A stretch of DNA of 64,000 nt from Erythrobacter sp. EC-HK427. GTDB taxonomy: Bacteria; Pseudomonadota; Alphaproteobacteria; Sphingomonadales; Sphingomonadaceae. Positions 44,506 to 56,124 of the stretch are shown here, in pieces. The translations under genes were made by a program, and so were the position numbers. Numbering within the stretch: position 1 is the stretch's first letter; every line of letters starts with the position of its first letter. The notes beneath the pieces were generated by a model. That model did no database searches and was not told where the DNA came from. It was given only the letters and a program-made list of their open reading frames with translations. Location: positions 2,256,881 to 2,320,880 of the forward strand of contig NZ_LR701479.1 in the NCBI RefSeq assembly GCF_902498745.1, written 5' to 3'.

Positions 44506-46248
44506 TCACACCAAGGCCTTCGCTTCGTCTTCCATCGTGCCGCCGACCAGATCACCGTAAAGCAGCATATCGGTATGCGCCGCACCCGACGGGATCATCG
44601 GGAAGCAGTTCGCATCCTTCGAGACCTGGCAATCGACCATCACCGGCCCGTCATGGTCGAGCATCGCTTGGATGCCCGCATCCAGCCCCGCCTCATCGGT
44701 GATGCGGATGCCTTTCCAGCCGTAGCTTTCGGCGAGCTTCACGAAATCGGGCAGGCTGTCCGAATAGCTGTTCGAATAGCGGCTTTCATAGGTCAGTTCC
44801 TGCCACTGGCGGACCATGCCCATATATTCATTGTTGAGAATGAAGACCTTCACCGGCAGGCGGAACTGGCTGGCTGTGCCAAGCTCCTGAATGTTCATCT
44901 GGATGCTCGCTTCACCGGCGATGTCGATCACGAGGCTGTCCGGATTGCCCAATTGCGCGCCGATAGCGGCAGGCAGGCCGTAGCCCATGGTGCCAAGCCC
45001 GCCGCTGGTCAGCCATTTGTTCGGGCCCATAAAGCCGAAATATTGCGCCGCCCACATCTGGTGCTGGCCGACTTCGGTGGTGATGATCGGATCGCGCTGG
45101 CGGGTGAGGGCAAAGAGCCGCTCGACCGCAAGCTGCGGCATAATCGCATCCTTGCCCGGCGGATAGGCGAGGCTGTCGCGTGCGCGCCAACCGGCGATGC
45201 GGGCCTTCCACTCGCCCAGATCGCGGCATTTGCGATCCCCCCAGCAGGCAATCATCTGTTCCAGCACCGCGCCGCAATCGCCCACAATGCCCAGATCGAC
45301 GGGGACGATCTTGTTGATGCTGGAGCGGTCGATATCGATATGGATCTTCTTCGACCCCGGCGAGAAGGCGTCGAGGCGACCCGTCACCCGGTCATCAAAG
45401 CGCGCACCGATGCACACCATCACGTCGCACTGGTTCATCGCCATATTGGCTTCGAACGTGCCGTGCATTCCCAGCATCCCCAGCCAGTCCGGATGATCGG
45501 CAGCGAATGCACCGAGGCCCATCAGGGTGGAGGTGGTGGGTGCGCCGGTGATCGACTGGAGCTGGCGCAGCAATTCGGTCGCCTTGGGGCCGGAATTGAT
45601 AACGCCGCCGCCGGTGTAGAAAATCGGGCGCTCGGCCTGCGCGATCATCTCGACCGCCTCGGCGATTTCCTCCGGCGCGCCGATCATGCGCGGCTGATAC
45701 CGCTTCTTGCGCGGGGCCGGGCCGTCGCCTTGCAGGGCGGTGGCGATTTGCACGTTCTTGGGAATATCGATCACCACCGGACCGGGGCGACCAGTCGTGG
45801 CGATTTCGAAGGCTTCCTCGATAGTTGCGGCGAGGTCTTCAGGGTCTTTCACAAGATAATTGTGCTTGGTGCAATGCCGCGTCAGGCCCACCGTGTCGGC
45901 CTCCTGAAACGCGTCCGTCCCGATCAAGGGCGTGGGCACCTGCCCGGTGATGACCACCATCGGGATCGAGTCCATATAGGCATCGGCAATCCCGGTTATC
46001 GCATTGGTCGCGCCGGGGCCGCTCGTCACCAATACCACGCCGGGCTTGCCGGTGGAGCGGGCATAGCCTTCCGCCGCGTGCGCCGCACCAGCCTCGTGCC
46101 GGACAAGGATGTGGCGGATGCGCGTGTCGGAGAAAAGCTCGTCATAAATCGGCAGGACAGCGCCGCCGGGATAGCCGAAGACGAATTCCACGCCCTGCCG
46201 TGCAAGGCATTCCACCAATATCGCAGCTCCGCTGCGCTCTTCCGACAC
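44506..46248 (-). CDS. ilvB: Acetolactate synthase large (catalytic) subunit
   Basis: 580 residues, thiamine-diphosphate enzyme that makes acetolactate and acetohydroxybutyrate for valine, leucine and isoleucine. The N-terminal segment FVFGYPGGAVLPIYDEL and catalytic E52 in RHEAGAAHAAEGYAR are present. The C-terminal cofactor site reads VIDIAGEASIQMNIQELG, with Glu (E446) where Asp of the GDG-type metal-binding motif is usual. It then continues FILNNEYMGMVRQWQELTY as expected. A promoter-like TTGACA and a hairpin precede the gene. Confidence 0.95.
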   Translation of the reverse strand: MSEERSGAAILVECLARQGVEFVFGYPGGAVLPIYDELFSDTRIRHILVRHEAGAAHAAEGYARSTGKPGVVLVTSGPGATNAITGIADAYMDSIPMVVITGQVPTPLIGTDAFQEADTVGLTRHCTKHNYLVKDPEDLAATIEEAFEIATTGRPGPVVIDIPKNVQIATALQGDGPAPRKKRYQPRMIGAPEEIAEAVEMIAQAERPIFYTGGGVINSGPKATELLRQLQSITGAPTTSTLMGLGAFAADHPDWLGMLGMHGTFEANMAMNQCDVMVCIGARFDDRVTGRLDAFSPGSKKIHIDIDRSSINKIVPVDLGIVGDCGAVLEQMIACWGDRKCRDLGEWKARIAGWRARDSLAYPPGKDAIMPQLAVERLFALTRQRDPIITTEVGQHQMWAAQYFGFMGPNKWLTSGGLGTMGYGLPAAIGAQLGNPDSLVIDIAGEASIQMNIQELGTASQFRLPVKVFILNNEYMGMVRQWQELTYESRYSNSYSDSLPDFVKLAESYGWKGIRITDEAGLDAGIQAMLDHDGPVMVDCQVSKDANCFPMIPSGAAHTDMLLYGDLVGGTMEDEAKALV

Positions 46249-46275
46249 GATAGCACTCCTCAGTTTTCAACGGGC

Positions 46276-46311
46276 AAAAATGAACCCGGCAAGATTGCTC
46301 CTGCCGGGCCA
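46276..46311 (-). terminator. Terminator-like hairpin between miaA and ilvB
   Basis: On the minus strand, CCCGGCA-loop-TGCCGGG is followed by TTCATTTTTG. It is 28 bases before the ilvB start. It may simply end miaA transcription. It also lies downstream of the promoter-like element at 46334-46362 and so could act as an ilvB attenuator, but no short frame rich in Ile, Val or Leu is visible before it. Confidence 0.55.
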
Positions 46312-46333
46312 TAGTTCCGTTCTCTCGATCCGC

Positions 46334-46362
46334 GAAGTAGCTTTTCGAAAATGTCCTGTCAA
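46334..46362 (-). promoter_or_regulatory. Candidate sigma-70 promoter for ilvB
   Basis: Minus strand: a perfect -35 TTGACA, 17-base spacer, then TACTTC as a weak -10. It sits at the end of miaA, about 85 bases before ilvB. The poor -10 limits confidence. Confidence 0.4.
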
Positions 46363-46365
46363 CAG

Positions 46366-47316
46366 CTAATCGTGAAATAATATGTCGAATTGTGCGCGAA
46401 TATCGACCGTTCTGGAGTCTATACGCGGCCATTCGGGCGGAGGCTGGTTGCGGAACCAGGTGTATTGCCGCTTGGCAAAGTTGCGGGTGGATTGCTGGCC
46501 GAGGGCAATCGCTTCTTCCAGCGTGCATTCGCCGCGACCGAAGCCTGCAAACTCGCGCACACCGATGGCGCGCATAACGGGCAGATCGGGGTCGAGCTTG
46601 CGGGCGAGCAGCGCTTCGACTTCCGCAACAGCGCCATTTGCCGCCATGATCTCCAGCCGCCGGTCGCAGCGATCATACAACCACTCCCGTTCGGGGAGCA
46701 GGACAAGCGGATGCAGGTCGATGTCGCCTGCGATGCTGCCTGCTTTGCGCTTCTGCCATTCGCCCAGCGTGACACCTGTAGACCGAACAACCTCCAGCGC
46801 ACGCGCAATCCGCTGCGAATCCAAGGGTGCGAGCTTTGCGGCGCGTTCGGGGTCTTCTACGCTCAGGGCTGCGTATGCTTGGCTAACGTCCATCGCCCGG
46901 ATTTCCGCACGAATGTCGGGGTCGATGGGAGGGATCGGCGCAATCCCGTCGAGCAGGACTTGCAGATACATCCCGGTGCCCCCGACCAGTACCGGCAACG
47001 CGCCCGCAGCATGGGCGATGGCGATCTCCGCCTTCGCCTTCTCCGCCCAATCCACCGCCGAACACGCCTGCGCCCCGTCCCACGTGCCGAACAGGCGATG
47101 CGGCACGCCCTGCATCTCCTCCTCGTCGGGCCGAGCGGAGAGCACGCGCAGATCGGCATAGACCTGCGCGCTGTCGGCATTGATGACCACCGCACCGCCG
47201 CCGCGCGCGCTTTCCCACGCCTTTGCCAGCCGCACCGCCAGATCGGACTTGCCGCTCGCGGTTGGCCCTGCGATGAGCGCGACCTTGTTTTGCGCAGGAG
47301 TTGCCGAAGTGCTCAT
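46366..47316 (-). CDS. miaA: tRNA dimethylallyltransferase
   Basis: 316 residues. MiaA adds a dimethylallyl group to A37 of tRNAs that read U-starting codons. P-loop GPTASGKS (17-24), then [32 protein letters not shown], and the C-terminal RQYTWFRNQ are all family marks. The ATG at 47316 overlaps the divergent serB start codon by 8 bases; the frame goes on upstream across serB as a shadow. Confidence 0.94.
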   Translation of the reverse strand: MSTSATPAQNKVALIAGPTASGKSDLAVRLAKAWESARGGGAVVINADSAQVYADLRVLSARPDEEEMQGVPHRLFGTWDGAQACSAVDWAEKAKAEIAIAHAAGALPVLVGGTGMYLQVLLDGIAPIPPIDPDIRAEIRAMDVSQAYAALSVEDPERAAKLAPLDSQRIARALEVVRSTGVTLGEWQKRKAGSIAGDIDLHPLVLLPEREWLYDRCDRRLEIMAANGAVAEVEALLARKLDPDLPVMRAIGVREFAGFGRGECTLEEAIALGQQSTRNFAKRQYTWFRNQPPPEWPRIDSRTVDIRAQFDILFHD

Positions 47317-48190
47317 CGCCCGTCTGATAGCAGACCCCGCCATACTGGAAACCCGTCTCGACGCGATGACGGCGCAGCTTGCGGACGGCGCGGTGCCGGT
47401 GGCCAACGCGGTGATGCGCGAATTCTGCGGTGACGTATTGCAGATCGAAAGCCCGGGCACCGATATGGTGGCGTTCCGCGCTGCGCTGGACGCGCATTTC
47501 CCCGAAAGCGACGCGATTGTGGCGAGCGGGCCCTTCGCCTTTCCGCGCGTGTTCGTCTCGGACATGGATTCGACCATGATCGGGCAGGAATGCATCGACG
47601 AACTCGCCGATTTCGCCGGACTGAAGGAGAAGGTGGCGGACATCACCGAGCGGGCGATGCAGGGCGAGCTCGACTTTGCAAGCGCGCTGCGGGAGCGAGT
47701 CGGTCTGCTCGCCGGATTGGCCGAAAGTGCGATTGACCAGTGCCTCGCCGAGCGCATCCGCCCGACCCCGGGCGCGCAGGTGCTGGTGGAAACGCTCAAG
47801 GCCAAGGGCTGCCGCACCGTGCTCGTGACCGGCGGCTTCCACCATTTCGCCGACCGGGTCGCCGGGCAACTCGGCTTCGAGCGCGTGGTCGGTAACCGGC
47901 TGGATGTCACGGACGGCAAGCTGACCGGCGGCCTCGTGGGCGCGATTGTCGACAGCGCGACCAAGGAAGCGGTCTTGCGCGAGGAAGTGGCGGTTTTGGG
48001 CGAGAACGCCGTCAGCATGGCCGCAGGCGACGGGGCTAACGATATCCCGATGTTGCAGGCGTCAAGCTATGGCATCGCCTATCGCGCCAAACCCAAGGCC
48101 CGCGCCGCAGCTAATGGCTGGGTGGATCGCGGTGATTTGACGAGCTTGCTGAAGCTGTTGGATATTCCGGAGAAGGATTGGGTGGCCTAA
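47309..48190 (+). CDS. serB: Phosphoserine phosphatase
   Basis: 293 residues, last step of serine synthesis. The HAD motif I is [12 protein letters not shown] (D85, D87), motif II/III regions are [15 protein letters not shown] and [25 protein letters not shown]. An N-terminal small domain precedes, as in other SerB proteins. GTG at 47309 is chosen because AGGAG lies 8 bases upstream and it gives the usual start LIARLIADP; an ATG at 47273 would lie deep in miaA. GlyA, which uses serine, is further down the window. Confidence 0.93.
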   Translation: MLIARLIADPAILETRLDAMTAQLADGAVPVANAVMREFCGDVLQIESPGTDMVAFRAALDAHFPESDAIVASGPFAFPRVFVSDMDSTMIGQECIDELADFAGLKEKVADITERAMQGELDFASALRERVGLLAGLAESAIDQCLAERIRPTPGAQVLVETLKAKGCRTVLVTGGFHHFADRVAGQLGFERVVGNRLDVTDGKLTGGLVGAIVDSATKEAVLREEVAVLGENAVSMAAGDGANDIPMLQASSYGIAYRAKPKARAAANGWVDRGDLTSLLKLLDIPEKDWVA

Positions 48191-48869
48191 AGCCAGCTGG
48201 CAATCTGTTCGAGCGGCTTCTTCTTGACCGCGTGCTCGGGTACCGTCGCATTCTCGCCCGGCAGGCCTGCGACGATTATCATCAGCGGCTTTTCGTTCTT
48301 TGGACGACCGCACAGATCGCGCAGGAAACCCATGGGGGAGGGGGTGTGCGTCAGTGTCGCCAGCCCCGCATCGTGCAGCGTGGCTATCAGCATCCCGCAC
48401 GCAATGCCGACGCTTTCATTGACGTAGTAATTCTGCGTCTCGCCATCTTCCGCGATCCCGCCGGTGCGCTGGGCGAAGCACACGATGAGCCATGGCGCGG
48501 TTTCGAGGAACGGCTTGGACGCATCGGTGCCGATGGGGGCAAGCGCGCCGAGCCATTCTGCGCTTGCCTTGGGCGCGTCGCCATCCGCGCCGTAAAAGCG
48601 CCGCTCTTCGGCTTCGGCCGCCTCGCGGAGGGCGCGCTTTTTCTCCGGCGAGTGGATGACCGCGAAATGCCACGGCTGGTGGTTGGCGCCATTGGGCGCG
48701 GTGCCCGCCGCGCGAATGGCATGTTCGATCACTTCGCGCGGAACGGGCGCGTCGGAGAAATCACGGCACGAATGGCGGGTCTTCAGTTGCTCGTAAGCGG
48801 CCTTGGCGCGGGCAATGCGCTCCGCATCTGAATAGTCGGGCAGCGGCGGGAAGGGGTGGTGGGTTTGGC

Positions 48870-48882
<13 letters not shown>
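48187..48882 (-). CDS. Nitroreductase family protein
   Basis: 231 residues. FMN-binding marks are [42 protein letters not shown] at the N-terminus, with Arg-Ser/Cys at the start of the phosphate-binding site. Later are [39 protein letters not shown] and LMIIVAGLP. Members reduce nitro compounds, quinones or iodotyrosine; the substrate here is unknown. It overlaps serB by 4 bases at the 3' end and purL by 13 bases at its start, so it is translationally close to purL. Confidence 0.87.
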
Positions 48883-51101
<2,219 letters not shown>

Positions 51102-51177
51102 GGGACGCGCCTTAGCTTCGCCTGCGCCTCCTCGCTAGCCCTTCGGCCCCAACTTCCCCTTAAAAAACTCCGCACGT

Positions 51178-51579
51178 TCAGGGAAAGAAGCGCAGCACCA
51201 CCCAACAACTCACCGCGCTTGCCACGCCGGTGGCGAAGGTGCCCCAAGCGATGTCGGCCACCGAAATGTGCGTCGCCCACACTTTCATCACCGCCTGACT
51301 GGTGAGGTCAAAGGTCGCATAGCAGACCAGACCGAGTAGCGCGCCGTTGAGCAGCGCTTGCAACACATTGCCGCTGTCGATCCCCGGCTTGATGCCAAAC
51401 CACACCATGCCCGCAATATAGATTGTATAGAACGCCAAGGCTGGCCCCATGCGGAAGCTGTCGGCCAGAATTTCTCCGATCACGGGCCGGTAGAGATTGG
51501 GCGCGGCCCAGCGGAGCCAGAAGCTGTCGAGCACTCCGAAGGCAATCGCTGCCGCGATATAGGCAATAATCCACTTCAT
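51178..51579 (-). CDS. DUF2177 family membrane protein
   Basis: 133 residues, four predicted helices. Typical segments are AAIAFGVLDSFWLRWAAPNLYRPVIGEIL and NGALLGLVCYATFDLTSQAVM, with VADIAWGTFATGVAS. The family is widespread in proteobacteria without a known function. The ATG at 51579 with AGCGGG upstream is chosen; the frame extends far upstream through xseB and ispA only as a shadow. It is divergent from xseB. Confidence 0.87.
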   Translation of the reverse strand: MKWIIAYIAAAIAFGVLDSFWLRWAAPNLYRPVIGEILADSFRMGPALAFYTIYIAGMVWFGIKPGIDSGNVLQALLNGALLGLVCYATFDLTSQAVMKVWATHISVADIAWGTFATGVASAVSCWVVLRFFP

Positions 51580-51642
51580 AACCCGCTCCCCTTGGCTTGG
51601 CCTGCTTGACCCCGATGCACGTGCGGGCCAAAGGTTCCCGAT

Positions 51643-51888
51643 ATGGGAGATAGTCCGAACATTGCCGGGATGAGTTTCGAGGACGCGCTGCGGGCGCTCG
51701 AAGAGGTGGTGCGCAAGCTGGAAAGCGGCGAGGCGAAGCTCGATGAGAGCATCGACTTGTACGAACAGGGCGAGAAATTGCGCCAGCATTGCCAGGCGCG
51801 GCTGGATGCGGCGCAGGCGCGGATCGAGAAGATTGTCGCCGGGCCCGACGGCAAGGCGCAGGGCACCCAGCCCTTCGATGCGGACTGA
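51643..51888 (+). CDS. xseB: Exodeoxyribonuclease VII small subunit
   Basis: 81 residues. The all-helical family core is SFEDALRALEEVVRKLESGE, then LDESIDLYEQGEKLRQHCQARL and an acidic tail. XseB combines with XseA to degrade single-stranded DNA. The stop overlaps the ispA start (TGATG), the usual xseB-ispA pairing. Confidence 0.93.
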   Translation: MGDSPNIAGMSFEDALRALEEVVRKLESGEAKLDESIDLYEQGEKLRQHCQARLDAAQARIEKIVAGPDGKAQGTQPFDAD

Positions 51889-52799
51889 TGGAACTCGTTG
51901 TGGCGAATGATATTCTGGGCAGCGGGCTGAAACGCATCCAGCAGGAAATCGACGACGCGTTCGACGCGCTACTGCCGGTGCCGGACGACAATTCGGCGCG
52001 GCTGGTGGAGGCGATGCGCTATGCTGCCATCGGCGGTGGCAAACGGGTGCGCCCGCTGCTGCTGGCGACGGTTGCCGAAATGTATGGGGCGAGCCGTGCG
52101 GCGGCGGTCTATGCGGGGGCAGCGATAGAGGCGATCCACGTCTATTCGCTGATCCACGACGATCTGCCGTGCATGGACGATGATGATACGCGCCACGGCA
52201 AGCCGACGCTGCACAAGGCGTTTGACGAGGCGATTGCGGTGCTGGCGGGAGATTCGCTCCACGCACTGGCGTTCGAGATTCTCGGCGGGCGGCAGGTGAG
52301 CAACGATCCGTGGATCCGCGCCGAGCTTGTCCATGCGCTGGCAAGCGCGAGCGGCCATAAGGGCATGGCGGGCGGGCAAGTGATGGACATCGCGGCAGAG
52401 GAAGTCGGCGGCGATCTCGATCTGCACACGATTACCCGGCTGCAACAGCTGAAAACCGGCGCGCTGCTGTGCGCGGCGGTGGAAATGGGCGCGATCCTCG
52501 CCAAGGTGCCGGAAGAGGGGCGCTCGCACCTGCGTAACTACGCCCGCGATATCGGCCTCGCCTTCCAGATTGCCGACGACTTGCTTGATGAAGAGGGCGA
52601 CGAGGCCAAGGCGGGCAAGGCGCTGCGCAAGGATGCCGATGCGGGCAAAGCGACGTTCGTCAGCCTGATGGGCGTCGACGGCGCACGCTCACAGGCCCAC
52701 GCGCTGGCGGATCAGGCGATCGGCCACCTCGCGAGCCACGGCAGCGAAGCCGACCTGCTGCGCGCGCTGGCACGGTTTATTGTGGAGCGGGACAGGTGA
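51888..52799 (+). CDS. ispA: Farnesyl diphosphate synthase
   Basis: 303 residues. The first aspartate-rich motif DDLPCMDDDDTRHGKPT follows EAIHVYSLIH, and the second is FQIADDLLDEEGDEAKAGK. GGGKRVRPLLL binds isopentenyl diphosphate. It makes C15 farnesyl diphosphate for quinones, carotenoids and undecaprenol. Start and stop overlap neighbours on both sides (TGATG with xseB, GTGA with coaD), so xseB-ispA-coaD form a coupled unit. Confidence 0.93.
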   Translation: MELVVANDILGSGLKRIQQEIDDAFDALLPVPDDNSARLVEAMRYAAIGGGKRVRPLLLATVAEMYGASRAAAVYAGAAIEAIHVYSLIHDDLPCMDDDDTRHGKPTLHKAFDEAIAVLAGDSLHALAFEILGGRQVSNDPWIRAELVHALASASGHKGMAGGQVMDIAAEEVGGDLDLHTITRLQQLKTGALLCAAVEMGAILAKVPEEGRSHLRNYARDIGLAFQIADDLLDEEGDEAKAGKALRKDADAGKATFVSLMGVDGARSQAHALADQAIGHLASHGSEADLLRALARFIVERDR

Positions 52800-53311
52800 G
52801 CGGCCAGCGCATCGGCCTCTATCCCGGCACTTTCGACCCTTGCACGCTCGGCCATGCGGATATTATCCGGCGCGGCGCCAAGCTGGTGGACCGGCTGATT
52901 ATCGGCGTCACCACCAATCCCAGCAAAACCGCGATGTTCACCACCGACGAGCGGATGGAGATGATGGCGGCGGAAGTCGCGCGGCTCGGCCTGACCAATG
53001 TCGAGATTCGCGGGTTCGATGCGCTGCTGATGAAATATGCCCGCCATGTTGGCGCAGGCGTCATCATTCGCGGCCTGCGTGCGGTCGCCGACTTCGAATA
53101 CGAATACCAGATGGCCGGGATGAACCAGCAGATCGATGCCAGCATCGAGACTGTATTTCTGATGGCTGATATCTCGCTGCAACCCATCGCCAGCAAGCTG
53201 GTAAAGGAAATCGCTCTCTATGGCGGCGATATTGCCCCCTTCGTCCCGCCGCAGGTAAAGGATGCGGTGGAGGCACGCGTTGCCGAGATCGGGCGGCGGG
53301 GCGAGTTATGA
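52796..53311 (+). CDS. coaD: Phosphopantetheine adenylyltransferase
   Basis: 171 residues. The nucleotidyltransferase motif GLYPGTFDPCTLGHADII lies at the N-terminus, with IRGLRAVADFEYEYQMAGMN and MADISLQPIASKLVKEIA following. It makes dephospho-CoA from phosphopantetheine and ATP. It starts with GTG inside the ispA end. A palindromic repeat follows the stop after 8 bases. Confidence 0.95.
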   Translation: MSGQRIGLYPGTFDPCTLGHADIIRRGAKLVDRLIIGVTTNPSKTAMFTTDERMEMMAAEVARLGLTNVEIRGFDALLMKYARHVGAGVIIRGLRAVADFEYEYQMAGMNQQIDASIETVFLMADISLQPIASKLVKEIALYGGDIAPFVPPQVKDAVEARVAEIGRRGEL

Positions 53312-53319
53312 TAGGATTT

Positions 53320-53416
53320 TCCCCTCCCGCTTGCGGGAGGGGTCAGGGGAGGGCCTGTCATTATATCACCGCACTTTACATTCCCTCCCCCAGCCCCTCC
53401 CGCAAGCGGGAGGGGA
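53320..53416. repeat. CCCTCC-type palindromic intergenic repeat, inverted pair
   Basis: Two 34-bp units face each other (53320-53353 and 53383-53416, 31 of 34 positions complementary). Each contains its own perfect palindrome, CCCCTCCCGC and GCGGGAGGGG, with the remaining bases GGGGAGGG. The 29 bases between them are AT-richer than the surroundings. It could end transcription of coaD as RNA, but there is no T-tract. Confidence 0.78.
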
Positions 53417-53481
53417 GATGTTCATTGAACTGTCAGCCCGCCGCCACTAACACCGCGGGCATACTGAGGACTTCAACCCGG

Positions 53482-54201
53482 ATGGGATTTATGTTTCGCA
53501 CTTTCGCGCTTTCGGCGCTTGCCGCACTTACGATGGTTTCCACTTCTGCCACGGCGCAGGAAACCAACCTCCAGCCCGCTGTCGAGCAGGTGCAATCGGC
53601 CATTCCGCAATTCGGCGATATGCCGCTGCGCGTCAATTTCGACATGAATGAAGACCGCGAGAACATCCTCCTGCTCGATTTGTCGACCGGAGAGCGGGTG
53701 GCTATCCGTCTGGTCCCGCAATGGGCGCCCAACCATGTTGAGCGGATCAAGACGCTGACCCGCGACGGGTTCTATAACGGCGTTCCCTTTCACCGCGTGA
53801 TCGACGGCTTTATGGCACAGACGGGCGATCCGACGGGCACCGGGCAGGGCGGCTCGACGCTCCCCGATCTGGAAGCCGAATTCAACTTCCTCCCCCATGT
53901 GCGCGGCACCGTGTCGATGGCGCGCGAGGGCGGCAATGAAGACAGCGCGAACAGCCAGTTCTTTATCGTCTTCTACCCGACTTTCGCGCTCGACCGGAAC
54001 TACACCAATTTCGGCCGCGTCATTCACAATATGGCAGCCGTCGACGCGATTTCGCGTGGCGAGCCGCCGGCAAACCCCACGCGGGTTTTGCAGGCTTCCA
54101 TCGCGGCGGACAACATCCCGCAAATGATGCCGCGGCCTGACGCTCCGGCGGAGGATGCAGTCATCACCCTGGATATGCTCAACGCGCCCGCCGGCGAGTA
54201 G
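53482..54201 (+). CDS. Cyclophilin-type peptidyl-prolyl cis-trans isomerase, periplasmic
   Basis: About 239 residues with a signal peptide ending in ATAQ. The cyclophilin domain has DGFYNGVPFHRVIDGFMAQTGDPTGTGQGG, NEDSANSQFFIVF and NYTNFGRVI, the catalytic FHR and the QFF pocket residues. It speeds proline isomerisation of envelope proteins. An extra 40-residue segment (VEQVQSAIPQFGDMPLRVNFD) sits before the domain. ATG at 53491 is an alternative start. queA begins 30 bases after the stop. Confidence 0.9.
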   Translation: MGFMFRTFALSALAALTMVSTSATAQETNLQPAVEQVQSAIPQFGDMPLRVNFDMNEDRENILLLDLSTGERVAIRLVPQWAPNHVERIKTLTRDGFYNGVPFHRVIDGFMAQTGDPTGTGQGGSTLPDLEAEFNFLPHVRGTVSMAREGGNEDSANSQFFIVFYPTFALDRNYTNFGRVIHNMAAVDAISRGEPPANPTRVLQASIAADNIPQMMPRPDAPAEDAVITLDMLNAPAGE

Positions 54202-54231
54202 GCCTTTACCGACCGGTGGGGCGCACGTTCG

Positions 54232-55263
54232 GTGAAGGTTGACCTGTTCGATTTCGATCTGCCGCAAGAGCTGATCGCGCTGCGCCCTGCGGTGCCGCGC
54301 GATGCGGCGCGGATGTTGCTGGTGCGCGGGGACGAGCCGTTTGCCGACAAGGGCGTGCGCGACCTGCCCGATCTGCTCGAACCCGGCGATGTGCTGGTGT
54401 TCAACGACACCCGCGTGATCCCGGCGCAGCTGGAGGGCAGGCGTGGTGAGGCAAAGGTCGGCGTGACCTTGCACAAGCGCGAGGATTTGCGCCGTTGGCA
54501 GGCCTTTATCCGCAATGCCAAGCGCGTGCGCGAGGGTGACGAGCTGGTGTTCGGCGGCGGAGTAACCGCCATTGCCGAAACGCGCCATCCCGATGGCTCC
54601 TTCACGCTGGCCTTCGCGGGCGAGGAGCCGGTTGAAGTGCTGCTCGAACGTGCGGGCAGCATGCCGCTGCCGCCCTACATTGCGGGCAAGCGCCCCACCG
54701 ACGAACGCGACCGCGCGGATTACCAGACGATGTTCGCGCGCGAGGACGGGGCGGTGGCCGCGCCCACGGCGGCGCTACACTTTACGCCCGAACTGATCGT
54801 GGCCCTCGATGCACGCGGGGTGAAGCGCGAGACGATCACGCTCCATGTCGGCGCAGGCACCTTCCTGCCGGTGAAGGCCGAGGATACAGACGATCACGCG
54901 ATGCATTCCGAATGGGGCCGCATCACGGCTGACGTCGCCGCGCGCCTCAACGCCGCACGCGCTGCGGGAGGGCGCATTATCGCGGTGGGCACCACCAGCC
55001 TGCGCACGCTGGAAAGCGCGGCGGGGTCGGATGGCACAATCCAGCCTTTCGCCGCCGACACCGACATTTTCATCACGCCCGGCTATCGCTTCAAAGCCGT
55101 CGACGGGCTGATGACCAATTTCCATTTGCCCAAATCAACGCTGATGATGCTCGTGAGCGCGCTGATGGGCCGCGAACGGATGCTGGCGGCTTACGAACAC
55201 GCCATCGCGCAGAAGTACCGCTTTTACAGCTACGGCGATTCGAGCCTATTGTTGCCTGCCTAG
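54232..55263 (+). CDS. queA: S-adenosylmethionine:tRNA ribosyltransferase-isomerase
   Basis: 343 residues. It turns preQ1 in tRNA into epoxyqueuosine. Family marks: [17 protein letters not shown] at the start, [45 protein letters not shown] and [19 protein letters not shown]. It starts with GTG. tgt, the preceding step in queuosine synthesis, is 3.5 kb downstream on the same strand, separated by other genes. The stop overlaps the end of the convergent lipase gene by 4 bases. Confidence 0.95.
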   Translation: MKVDLFDFDLPQELIALRPAVPRDAARMLLVRGDEPFADKGVRDLPDLLEPGDVLVFNDTRVIPAQLEGRRGEAKVGVTLHKREDLRRWQAFIRNAKRVREGDELVFGGGVTAIAETRHPDGSFTLAFAGEEPVEVLLERAGSMPLPPYIAGKRPTDERDRADYQTMFAREDGAVAAPTAALHFTPELIVALDARGVKRETITLHVGAGTFLPVKAEDTDDHAMHSEWGRITADVAARLNAARAAGGRIIAVGTTSLRTLESAAGSDGTIQPFAADTDIFITPGYRFKAVDGLMTNFHLPKSTLMMLVSALMGRERMLAAYEHAIAQKYRFYSYGDSSLLLPA

Positions 55264-55970
55264 AACCGTACTTGCTGGCCGTAATAATTGCCGCCGCTGC
55301 TGGCGAGATAGCTGACAATGTTCGTCATGCTGTGCGCGTCCATTCCGCTGGTACCGTTGTTGATAATCAGCTCCTCGCCCAGATGGTTGCCGATCGCCTT
55401 GGTGGCGAGCGAGACGGGGTCGTTCCACTGGTTCACGCACAAAAAGCGGTTGGCGGGACTGATCGAATAGCCGAGCTGCGAGGTTGTTGGCGCGTTGAAG
55501 GCCATGCCTTTTAATCCCAGCTCCGCCGCCACCATTTGCGACAAGCCGCCGCCCAGCGAATGGCCCACGACATAGGTGGTGCTGCCATGCCCTGCCGTGC
55601 CGAGCGTATCGCGCACCAACGCAAGTGCTTCGCGAAACTGCCACTCGAGCAATTGGCGGCCGAGCTCGATAGAGATCGCCGCAGCGGGGTTGGTGATATA
55701 GACCGCCAGCGTCACACTGCGTCCCGCAAAGCCTACGTCGGCGGCGAGATCGCGAATGTCGGTACCCGCTTCGCCGCTCATGTCGGTGCCGGCAAAGGCG
55801 ATGATATTGGTCTGGTTCCTGCCGCTGGACTGGCGGTAGAGGCCGCCCTTGAAGCCATTGGAGCGTTCGCGAAAGCTGATGCGGGTGTAATTGGGCACCA
55901 AAACGCTGTTGGATGGCGAATAGATCGCATCGGCCATGGCGGCAAATTCATGGATCGTCGGACAAGGCAT
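55260..55970 (-). CDS. Lipase-like alpha/beta hydrolase (class 3 type)
   Basis: 236 residues. The nucleophile elbow is VVGHSLGGG with S138; an oxyanion segment FAGTD (59-63) precedes it, and the C-terminal [15 protein letters not shown] supplies a possible catalytic His. This is the pattern of class 3 lipases. There is no signal peptide with the chosen ATG (55970), which has GGGGAGAA upstream; the frame continues 58 codons but runs into the divergent ABC gene. Substrate unknown. Confidence 0.8.
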   Translation of the reverse strand: MPCPTIHEFAAMADAIYSPSNSVLVPNYTRISFRERSNGFKGGLYRQSSGRNQTNIIAFAGTDMSGEAGTDIRDLAADVGFAGRSVTLAVYITNPAAAISIELGRQLLEWQFREALALVRDTLGTAGHGSTTYVVGHSLGGGLSQMVAAELGLKGMAFNAPTTSQLGYSISPANRFLCVNQWNDPVSLATKAIGNHLGEELIINNGTSGMDAHSMTNIVSYLASSGGNYYGQQVRF

Positions 55971-56124
55971 CGCATTCTCCCCCTCGAGATGTGCGCGCGA
56001 TTGTTTCGCTGCGGTGCGGCCCGTTGCGCCATGTTCCCCAAAGCAGTGGCCAAGTGCAAGCCCAAATTGTGCTCGCGCGCTTTTGGGCTTGGAGCGGAGA
56101 GCAATCGTCTCCACATTGCGCACG

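Noticed and set aside
44485-46314. A 609-codon plus-strand frame across ilvB
   Set aside because: A shadow of the conserved ilvB gene; the translation has no recognisable family and is His/Arg-rich, as antisense frames in GC-rich DNA are.
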